A stretch of 64,000 nucleotides of DNA from Trifolium pratense (lineage: Eukaryota > Streptophyta > Magnoliopsida > Fabales > Fabaceae): contig NC_060060.1 of assembly GCF_020283565.1 (NCBI RefSeq), positions 25,048,001 through 25,112,000 of the forward strand, given 5' to 3'. Made by a program: the position numbers and the translations under genes. This document shows, one piece after another, positions 24,201 through 34,800 of this stretch. How positions within the stretch are numbered: position 1 is the stretch's first letter; each line of letters begins with the position of its first letter. Under the pieces are notes generated by a model, which was not told the DNA's origin, did no database searches, and worked only from the letters and a program-made list of their open reading frames with translations.

Positions 24201-24566
24201 GTAACTACAGCATACGCAAATGAAAAAACAATCAATCAACCACACATAATATTTACAATCCTATTACAACACTAATTAAACACATAGGACACTATGAAGT
24301 CAATATGAAGCCAAAATAAAGCCAAGTCAATATGAAGTACAGTTTATAAGTCAATATAAAGTCAAGTCAAGCCAAGCCTAAGCCTAACGCAGAGGATCAA
24401 CATTTCGGTTCGTATAAACCGAAGGTCACATAACCTGACTTCGGTTTATATTCCCCGAAGGATTACTCTCAGAAACCTTGCGAGAACAGAGTCTATGATA
24501 GCAAGAAAAAACGAATTTAAATCGGTGGTTACCTGAGTTTTGTGCTTTGGTGCGTGTTGAATCCAT
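21248..24566 (-). CDS. MULE transposase fused by splicing to an OTU cysteine protease, 962 aa
   Basis: Exons on -: 24566-24533, 24204-22385 and 22282-21248, all with gt/ag borders and in frame. Start MDSTRTKAQNS was chosen as the only exon that supplies the missing phase-1 base; a TATA box 'tatatataaata' lies at about 24676-24690. Order of domains: FAR1-type zinc-binding region (about 65-165, with CECPFRLRGY and MHNHEL), MULE transposase (about 275-385, with MMDSTYKTS, LTDRDLALM and CRFHVKKNV), SWIM-like finger CGC...GLPCACLIA (about 555-575, last ligand Cys instead of His), a basic and then S/P-rich linker, and a C-terminal OTU domain with DGDGYCGYRAVAL (catalytic D and C) and LPDHYVLVKL (catalytic H). 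It should bind the TIRs, cut and join DNA in the nucleus; the OTU part may remove ubiquitin. Confidence 0.88.
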
Positions 24567-24765
24567 TAGATGATGCTTCAATCTCGATTTCAAGCCTCAA
24601 ATGCGTCAAAAGTTGATCTTCTTTCCGTAAGCTTTTCAAATTCTCGTTTTGTGAATAATAAGAACTGACAGCAGAGTATTTATATATAGAAACACTTCGG
24701 TTAACATTAACCGAAGTAATTCAGCGAGTGGTTTATATAAACCGAAGTCCATGGCCTGCGGTTCG
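24405..24765. repeat. Palindrome cluster 5, around the transposase promoter
   Basis: Five palindromes such as TTCGGTTCGTATAAACCGAA and CTTCGGTTAACATTAACCGA. One lies directly upstream of the transposase TATA box (about 24693-24716), the others within its first intron or toward the right TIR. Confidence 0.8.
24675..24690 (-). promoter_or_regulatory. TATA box of the transposase gene
   Basis: On the - strand 'tctatatataaatact' about 110 bp upstream of the chosen ATG (24566). Confidence 0.6.
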
Positions 24766-24797
24766 TAAAAACCGAAGTCTCTCGACAAAATTTTTTT

Positions 24798-24867
24798 ATA
24801 CCGCAAAGGGCAAAATGGGATTTTCGGGGGTATAAAAGAAATGGGGGGGGTCGGGAGAGAAAACTTC
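24798..24867 (-). repeat. MULE terminal inverted repeat, right
   Basis: Inverse of 12356-12425; ends 66 nt (after the 9-bp duplication) before the kinase start codon. Confidence 0.9.
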
Positions 24868-24876
24868 TTGTTCGTC
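24868..24876. repeat. MULE target site duplication, right
   Basis: TTGTTCGTC, identical to 12347-12355. Confidence 0.93.
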
Positions 24877-24942
24877 AGTGATGCCGATGGTGTGAATGTT
24901 TGTGAGGGATAGATTCCTCCCACACCCTCTCTTGTCTGAAAA

Positions 24943-27900
24943 ATGGACCGGAGCTCTTTCTCTCCGCGAAATCGGAATACCCGACCCAAGTCCGATATCT
25001 ACTCTACTTTCGTAATTCACGACGATGACGACGCCGAAACTAACCGTCGCCGGAGAGCCGGTAGCGCTGAAGTTCAGGAAGATCCATACGCAACAATGGT
25101 CTTCAAAGACAACGGCAACGATGACGATGATGAAGATTCCTTTCTCCCTCCGCTTCTCAAGCGTCTCCCCAAGGATTTCGGTGGCGGAGCGTCAATGGAC
25201 TACGACGATGACGATGATGATGAATCTGGTGATTTTGGCACGATGATCGTGAAAAGCGATCGGAACCGGCAGCGAGATCGGTCTTCTTCTGGTTTGACCT
25301 CACCGGTAGGCTCCACCTGGAAGACTGGGAGTTCTTATAAGGCGAATCCTTTGAATGGCGAGGATGATGATGAGGATGACGATGGTGGTGGATTTTCAAC
25401 TTTTGTTATGCGTTCTACGGTGAAGGCTGGCGAGAGAGAGTCTGTAAGCGGAACTATGGTGCGAAGGACAGGCGGTAATGATGGTGGTTCGACGATGGAG
25501 AGGGCGATTGCAAGTATGCAAGGTGTGGGAGAATTTGGTTTAGGGAAGCATAGGAAAGGAAGTGGATCATCACAGAACGATGAGGGAAAGCATCATTCGG
25601 TAACTAAGGTTTCGACGAGTTCAATCCCTGATAGTGTTATCAGAGAGGATCCTACCATCAAGTATGAATTACTCAATGAACTTGGTAGGTGCTAAACAAA
25701 GTCAATTCTAGCTTGTTGCTTATGTATTCACTAATTCTTGTTTTGTTTTGTATGAATTTCTAATTGTTTTTGCATTTGGATTTGTTGCAGGGAAGGGTTC
25801 TTATGGTGCTGTTTACAAAGCCAGGGATTATAAAACCTCTGAGATGGTTGCTATCAAAGTCATATCATTATCTGAAGGAGTGAGTTTCTGTTTCATTTTG
25901 TATCTAGATATTTGCATTCTGGTTATTTTGTTTATTGAATTCGTGTTTGAACTGCTTTGAATGAACTATTATGGTTTTTGTGCTCATTAGGAGGAGGGAT
26001 ATGAGGAAATTCGTGGTGAGATTGAGATGTTACAACAGTGTAATCATCCTAACGTTGTCCGTTATCTTGGAAGCTATCAAGGAGAAGAGTATCTTTGGGT
26101 AAGAATTAAGAAGGCTTTTCCTAAACATGAACTCATTGTTTGTATGGCACTGCTTTTCCGAAACTCTTTCTAGATTTAGTGGTTTTTTTGTTTTTGATTT
26201 GTGATAGGCTTTTCCTTATGCTTATGGTGATTCACTAATGATTTTATTAGAAGGATGTATTCTTATTTGGATTTTGTTATTTGTTGTTTCTTACTCTAGG
26301 ACTTATTTTCTTCATTCGTTTTATCCTAGGCTCCCTCCTTTGTATAAATAGTACAAATGATGTGGTTGATTTTGCTTGTTAAAATATTGTTTCTGAATTC
26401 TGAATCTCTGATTAAGATTTTGGCAGATAGTGATGGAATACTGTGGTGGTGGTAGTGTTGCTGATCTTATGAACGTGACTGATGAAGCATTGGATGAGGG
26501 TCAAATAGCATATATCTGTAGAGAAGCACTGAAGGTATAGTTGATTGCATGGATTGGCACTGGATGTTTTTCCTGTTGTTGTCCTACTTGTTGATTTATC
26601 CTTTCATCTCTACCAAGGTTTTCAATTTATTTGTTCTTCACTGTTGCAAACAAATTACTTTAAACAGAATTATTTGGACCATGATTTTTGCTGCAAATAA
26701 AAATAATATTGTTTTTGTTTATTTTTCTAATATCTTCCTTGATTATGAATAGGGACTTGATTATTTACACTCAATTTTTAAAGTCCACAGAGACATTAAA
26801 GGCGGGAATATCTTATTAACTGAACAAGGAGATGTCAAGCTAGGTGAGTACTGTCAGTAGTTGTGTTAGTGTAGCCTTTGCCAAGTGCTCTTAATAATGT
26901 GTTAGTGTAGCCTTTGCCAAGTGCTCTTAATAATTATACTTATTGATGTCTTGATGGTTATTTTAGTTTCCTTTATTTAACATGGAAATCACGATTAGTC
27001 GTATACATTACGTTGGCTATCTTGTTTTTTTCCTTCTTTCAAATAAAACGTTGAATTCACTATTTTGTGTTGTAACTTTTTCTTGAATTTTTTTTTAGCG
27101 AGTAGGTAATATTTCTTAGCTTATAGCTCTAGTCTTCATTTTAAAATGTTGTGTACCATCTAGAGGCTATTCTTCTAAGAAAGAGTGATTGCTTGTAAAA
27201 AGTTCCCATTCTAAATTCTAAATTATTACTGCAACTGCCAATATGGTCAAGTGGCAATTAACTGGTCCCCTTATAATCATAGTGAAGAATGAAGCTAATA
27301 TTCATCACATGGTTACTTACTCTTGAATTTGTCATGGTGTCAACAATTTCAGCTGTCATTTTCTTTTAAGTCTACAGTTGTTTGTTGTGTCTTCTAATAT
27401 TTGTATGCCATGCACACATCATATTAGGCATTAGGAAGAAGAACGTGACATTTTAGATTTTATCTAGTTAACCAATAATGCTCTCTTCCACTCCTATGTT
27501 TTGTCGAATGTTCTCTGAAACTAAGATTGATGGCATTCAGTTTTTTATATTTTAACATCACTTCCTAGATAAATTTATAGACATCTAAATTCTAATCCTG
27601 GCGTCTTTTAAAACTAAAAAATTAAAACAAATTCTATTATTTGATAGTCAACGGTAGTATGTTTTTGAAATGCTCTAAATATTTATTTTTATTCTTTATT
27701 TTCAAGTTTATTTTTGCAAAAATAGTACGTGTAAGCTCGAGGGTATTTTTCAATGACATTTCTATTCATCTGTTTGATGCATTTCAATTTAGTTGTCATA
27801 TGCATTTTATGTGCTGGACTTCATTATGTATATCAACTTATCAAGGATAAAATTTAATTTGCTTACTTCTTAGATAAAGCAGCAAGATATTGTAATAAAG

Positions 27901-30900
27901 ATTTATTTCCAAGACACTAATATTCTTGGACTTTTAACAACATACTGATTTAGATTCCTGGTTGACAATGAGCAGGGGATTTTGGTGTTGCTGCGCAGCT
28001 TACAAGGACTATGTCAAAGCGCAATACGGTAGTTTTCATGTTTAATATTATTTTAATGTTACCGTGTCAGATAATATATGAAGTGAGGAGTTTGAACATG
28101 GTTTTTAAATCTTAGATGACAAAGTTATGTTTTGATGCAAGACTGTTAATTTTGTATTAAATATCAATAGCAAAGTCAGGAACAAACTTTTCTTGCTAAC
28201 ATCAAGTTATTCCAATTTTGAAACAAATATTAAATTGGAGATAAAGCTAAAAGGTGCCACTAAGTTCTTAACCTATTATGGGGTGACTGCATTTCTTTAT
28301 GCTTTTTGTTTGAATAAACTGTTTCTGTCGGATTTGGATTCTGTGCAGTCGCTGACTGCATGCAGTTGTGCAGTCACAGATTTCTGACCGTCCGATCTCG
28401 ATGGGACAGTCTAAAATTTTATGAAGAAACTTCACATTTTATAAAATCAGAATATCACTTTATTATGGACCGTCCGATCAAGATCCGACGGTCAGAAATT
28501 AATGACTGCAGGCATTCATTGACTGCATAGAATCCAGATCCGTTTCTAGACGTAAATGAAATGAAACATGCATCAGACTTCCTTCCAGCTAACAAACATC
28601 TGTCGTAGCATATTTAGATATTTATGTGTTTGTTTATGATACATGTTCTTCCCATCCATAAACTCAGATGCATATGACTGTCCTCTGTGCACTGCGTGAG
28701 ATCCTACAAGTGGCATTTGACTTTGGCTCATCTATTTCTGATTAACCTGTACCATGGGCGATATTAAACTCCCCACCCTAGTTTTTGTGTGCAACTTATT
28801 GACTTAGAATTTGTTCTTAGTCCTATTATATTTACTTCTTCAATGTTCCTTGCTGTTATGTTTGATGTATTTTCTCTTAATAATCTGACTTTTAATGAGA
28901 TGTCTCAAATCTTGAGCTGCCCTTGAGCATTCTTGAATGTGACATGAACTTGTTATATTCAAAAGCATATGACTTGCATTCTGGTGTTTCTGCACTTTTT
29001 TATACGGACAATTTTTAATTTTTTTTATCTTTTGTTTAACGTGCTTGTAGTTTATTGGAACCCCTCATTGGATGGCTCCGGAAGTCATTCAGGAAAGTCG
29101 CTATGATGGAAAGGTATTGCGCTTTTCAGAATCTGTTAACCTGTTTGTGTTTGTGCATCTTCTTTTGTTGCCACTGTACTGCATCTTTTCCTTGCTTTCT
29201 TTCCATTTACCTTAACTTTTTCTCCACTTGATTCTTAGGTTAGGACTTCAGAGTAAAAGTAGTACCATATTCCTGACAACAGTGCAGCATTTATACATGT
29301 GCATATGTAGCGTTATTTAAAAATTCGCAAAGGATTTATAATTTGACACTTGTGGTGAGTTTCTGATAGAGCACCAGATATTTACTGAACAACGATAAGG
29401 ATAATAATATTAGAGATAGAAATCACATAGAATACAGCAATACACTTGTTGTCCCAGAGACCAAGTCTCCTATAGAGTAATCGCTATACAAAATACAAAA
29501 TAACAATCTGGCATACAGAAAACAGACACCCTACTATCATACTCCCGATAATATTTTCTAATCATTAACCGCCATCAGGTAGTTACTCTTGATGTTTTTA
29601 TGATGCCTAGTGTACATCTTCCAAACTGTTTCAATATTTCTCAGCTATCTAGAATTGTGTCCAGCTGCACCACATCATCCTGTTGAAGCTCCAAGGGTTC
29701 TTCTGGCTTAGATCCAATGGTCAAATGCACATGAAATATTGATTAACGTGGTCTGTATAGGAAACTGGTCTGTATTTTTCTAGAATTTTAAAAGGACCAC
29801 AATAGTGGGGATTCAGTTTCTGGTTGTTGTTGATAGCAACAGGTTGTTGTTTATGTGGTTTCAACTTTATGAAAAACCAATCCCCTACAACAAACTATTG
29901 ATCCCTTCTTTTCTAATTTGCACAATGATACTGCATTTGATTAAGAGTTTCGTATCTTTCCTTCAAGTTCTGTGACACAGCTTCGTTTTTTTAAAAATAA
30001 TTGTGGAAGGGGAAAAATATTATTAAACAAAGTGGCATTGATGACCATTTTACAACTGTCCCCGAGGGGATTTGAACTCCTTCTCTTGAGGTTACAATGT
30101 CGAACTCTTACTATTGAGTTGCCACTTTATGGATGTGCGACACAACTTATGCTTAGTTTCTCCTTCTATAATCTAAACAACTGTAGGAGGTTTCTCCCAT
30201 AAACCACATCAAAAGCAGTAATATTGGTGGACACATGAAAAGTAGTGTTACGGCCAGTTAGTTATGATGTTAGTATAAACTAGGTCACTTGTATTTCATG
30301 AACATGAAAAGAATAAATAGTTCTATAGTATTGCAGTTAGATTATGGCCAGATTTGTATTTGATAAGGTTGTATTTATTTAACTATGTTTTTCAGGTAGA
30401 TGTCTGGGCTCTTGGTGTGTCTGCAATTGAAATGGCCGAGGTATATCCATTGCATGTGTTTTCAATTCTATGTCTTCTATGTGAACTGCTAGTTTATCTA
30501 ATGGGATCTATAGTCTTCCTTTTCTTTCCCCCATTTTTACTCCCAACTTCTTTAAGATATTTTGCAATTGAGTTATAATTTCTGTTCTGTTACCTGTCCC
30601 ATGAAGAAACATATATTGTAGTTTTACTTTTGTGCTTTGAGGAGCAACACTCCATACATTCTATTTCTATGTGGTTGGGTTGTCATTCATAAGCAGTTAA
30701 ATGGAATTATTTTGTTAGATAGTACTTTATAAGAACGAGTACTCATTCTTATGCTTTATATTTTTAATTCTGTTATTTTAATTTTCAGGGTGTTCCTCCA
30801 AGATCGTCGGTGCATCCGATGAGGGTTAGTACTTAGAACTTTGATATTCACTGGTGTGTTATTGATAAGTGATTAAACATAATCTATTTTCCTTCCCTTA

Positions 30901-31855
30901 TTTCATGTGTAATTGCTAACTGGTAATTTATATTGATGTTTATATAATGTTCAGATGAGTTATTATTGCATCCACTATTACATATTAGTCACTTTGTTGG
31001 GAGAAACTTTGATCTTTGTATAGGTGAGTTAGGAGGGAGAAGCAGAAGAGTAACTGAGACGATTAGACTTGAAGGAGATTATTGAATATATTTTTGATTA
31101 GCTGTGTAGTTAGGGTGATATGAACCTGGTACCTTATTACGAAAAATAGGTAAAATTCCCTAAATCGCAGAATAAAATACTCGATTATGAGATCCTAGTC
31201 CCCGACTTTCTTTCAAATAACCAGATTATATGTCCCTCAACCCCGCTTCTTATTTGCTGACAACATGCCTTACTTCTCTAATTATTTTCTGTCCCCGACT
31301 ACTAACTAACTAGTTCAATCAAACTCTTTTAACTAACAAAACCTATCAGAGAGTTTTTCGGTGTTAATTAGTTATGAAAGAGGATCTAAATTTTAGTTAT
31401 TTCAGAATTCAGACTTACGTTTATGGTATCTGTTTTATCTGTTGGTGGTAGGTGTAAACTTTTTTATCTAAATTATGTGCAAAGTGGTTGTTTTTTGGTA
31501 ATTTTCCTTGCCATGAAAATATGCTGTTTGAAAAGTTTCTGTTGCAATAGGTGAGTTTAGAATAATCGATGTGAAAAGAAATACATTCTAGGTAGTTTCT
31601 TCTGTCTGCAGAAGCTACTTAGATTCTTGTTTACTTTAAGAAATTGATATGTATTAGTGCTTTCTTTTTGAAGAAAATGTCAACTTCTGTCTGCTTCCCT
31701 TTTTTTCTATTATGCTACACCCTCCGTCCCAAATTATAAGGGATAAAACTCAATTTTTTTTGTCCCAAATTATAAGGGAAAAACACAAACCTTTATCTTT
31801 TTCAAGATTTCTTTTTGTTTATTGTCATGAAATTAAATGCAAACTGCATTTAATT

Positions 31856-31893
<38 letters not shown>

Positions 31894-34800
31894 TTCCATA
31901 ACCAATAAAAATTGTTTTTACATCTTCCCATGCACAACTAATTTCAAGAAAAATACAAAGAAACATATTTCAAATTATTATGTTTTGGTTTTTCTTAATA
32001 AGTGTGTTTTTTATTTTTTCCCTTATAATTTGGGACGGACGGAGTATTATTTTATGCAATATATTGATAATAGACGAATTGTCTAAATGAAATGCAAAAA
32101 TGATGGTTATCTGAAGGCACAAAAAACTTAGTATTTGATTTTTGTAAAAGAAAAAAATGTACTAGAGTAACATTTGTTTGAAGGGATCAATTCATTTGAT
32201 TGGGTTCTTAATTCTTAAAAAAATAAATTTGGGTCTGAAATTTTTATTTTATAATTGAATATTTTTGGGATTGTCAAGGGCATAGTTTGACTTCATTTTT
32301 AGGGAAGGGGAGTTATAATTTTTATTTTTTTTTCCTTTGTAGGTTTTATTCATGATATCCATTGAACCAGCTCCAATGCTCGAGGATAAGGAAAAATGGT
32401 TTGTTTCTATAGTCTACACACGTAACTTGTGAATCAGTTAGTTTCAAATAGTTGGTTAATGATCCATGATGCTATTTGTTTTACTAATTCAAGTGGTATT
32501 CTCCATATGTTATACATTGTGCTTGTTTTTATCTTTTTAAAGACACTACTGATTTTCTGCTTTGTGCAGTACATTTACTATGCAATCTCTCAGATACTTT
32601 ACTGCGATCTTTTGATAAATGGAATCCGTATTAAGATGCCATTAAATTTAAACCACATATATATATAGTTAAAGTGATAGCTTGATTTGCCACCATCTTC
32701 TCTCATATGCTGTATCTAAGATACATTTGTTAAGAAAGAACTTTATCAATTGACCTATGTAAGCTAGATTGAAGTTTGAACAAAAGTTAGATTTCCTCTT
32801 CTATGAATCTAACACATTCATTTAGATGGTAAGACAATATCATGTGTTAAGAGTACAAGGTTGGTGCTTTTCAGTTAGAAGAACTCCTTGTATTCCAAAT
32901 TCATTGCAATTCTCTTCTCTATCTCAACGGATTTTATTTTGTTATTTCAATATTTAAAAAAATTCAAGGTTACTGCTTTCTTTGTCCAATGACATAAGTG
33001 CATCGACCTGACTGTTATTTGCTAATCAGTAGTCATTACTCACTCTTAGTGTGCTGCTCTCACAGTCTCATTTTCTCAGTGTGCCAATATCTTATTGATG
33101 GTCTCTTTCTGTATGATAATGTTTTAAATTTGATTTTTCTTTTGTAGGTCTTTATATTTCCATGATTTTGTTGCAAAATGCCTGACCAAAGAACCTCGTC
33201 TCCGCCCTGCTGCATCTGAGATGTTGAAGGTATGCTCAGTTATATTGTTTCGGATGAAAAACTAGTAACTCTGAGGAGTCTTAAATTCATTCAGAGCTGA
33301 TTCTATATTAAATAGTAGTAGGAACAACAAAATATAGAGAAAGTTATATCCACTAAAAATGGAAAATGACAAGATGGAGAGTTGAAAGGGATTGGAGATG
33401 CTTGTTTCAACTGTCAGAATATTGATTTTAATTTATGCTTATATACTTCGATTTAATTATTTAGTTTTAACTGAAGTTTCTTAAATTCTTGTTAGGATGG
33501 AGATTGCTGACATTTTTCTGAACCATTTTACCCATTTTTTTTTTTAATGTTACTATGTTCTTCCAAAGTTTGTTTCAATATCTATAACCGTTCATTTTTG
33601 TTCTCTCGACTCTCCACCTAAGCCTATATTATTTGCTATAGCTTGCATAATGGCACCATGTCTTATCTCGATCTATCTAGAAAGGAACCCTGTTATATCT
33701 TTTCCAAATCAATGAATATCTTTTGTATTTGTTTTTTATTTCTTGGATATATCTCGATCTGTCCAAGTATTTAGCTTTCATAGTTAGCCTTCCCAGCATA
33801 AAACAAATTTACTTTCGTTATGCAATTCTTTAAATAAAATTGTGAAACTTGATTCTTGTTACGACTTGAAAATAATAATAAATAAAATGTGAATGCGCTT
33901 ATATATAGTGTTTTAATATTTAAAACTTCCTGCAACACATTAGTAAGTTATACAAAACATTGGATCATAACATACACTGGTTATCCAAAATTACCATGGC
34001 AATCCTTTGAGTGATGGCTGATCATGCATGAGCTTTTCTTGAAATGTATGTCTCTATTAATTTTTAAACTAATTTGGTTTATGATTGCTTATTGAGTTTG
34101 CAATTGCATACGTTTTCTTCAACTGTTGGGTGTTTCCATTGAGTAAAGTTCTTTTCTGGCTGCCTAGCACAAATTTTTTGAAAAATGGAAAGTTGGATCC
34201 GCTGCAATGTTTCCAAAACTTGAAAAGGCAAGGCAAGTCAGGGCTTCAATGGCTTTACAGGCGCAAACTCTTGCTCCAGATTCAGCGGGGGATCAGGTAT
34301 GATTAAAACTTCCCCCTCCCCCTCCCATTCCTCTTCTCTCTTTTTGTTTTACACACACACATGCACATCTACTCAGATTTGTTCTCATCTATCTCGATTC
34401 ACATAGTTGAAAAAACAGAAAATAATTTCCGTGTGTAATATGTGTTCTTAATTTGAAGGAGCCAATGTTAGCTTCCATACTAAATGACGAATATGGAGAT
34501 ACTGTTCCATCCAGACCTCAGAACATAAGTGCTGAGGAGGCAGCGTATTTCTCATCACATGGAACTATGAGGAAGCTGCAAAAGGTGGATGAGGCTGACA
34601 ATGGTGAAGGTCTGCTGTTCTTGCATCTTTTTTTTTTCCTTCTTTGAACCGCAAATTATATTTATATATCAACAATCACCACACTTAGCATACGACATGC
34701 CAAAGAGTGAAAATAATTATTGCATTTTATCTGTAGCTTGATTTTAATTATTGTTAAGGTTGATTATTTCTTAGTTACATAAAGGATGTGTTTCACGTTT

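Larger units (their letters stand above)
12356..24867. mobile_element. 12.5-kb Mutator-like element with five cargo/transposition genes
   Basis: Both ends begin GAAGTTTTCTCTCCCGACC when read inward. The terminal inverted repeats are near identical for about 44 bp and remain alignable for about 70 bp. The perfect 9-bp duplication on each side shows insertion as one unit. Inside are two PMD genes (+), two small beta-grasp-like genes (-) and a FAR1/MULE transposase joined to an OTU protease (-). Five clusters of ACCGAA/TTCGGT palindromes lie at gene boundaries. Mutator elements of this size with several genes are uncommon. The perfect duplication suggests fairly recent insertion. It could be autonomous, since the transposase reads through with no stop. 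Confidence 0.9.

Noticed and set aside
12356..24867. Interpretation of the PMD and OTU genes as ordinary host genes
   Set aside because: They are enclosed by matched TIRs and a perfect 9-bp duplication, and share the same palindrome clusters at their borders.
29972..30202. Possible tRNA-like B box ('gatttgaactcc') in kinase intron 7
   Set aside because: No matching A box or cloverleaf; lies within retrotransposon relic sequence.
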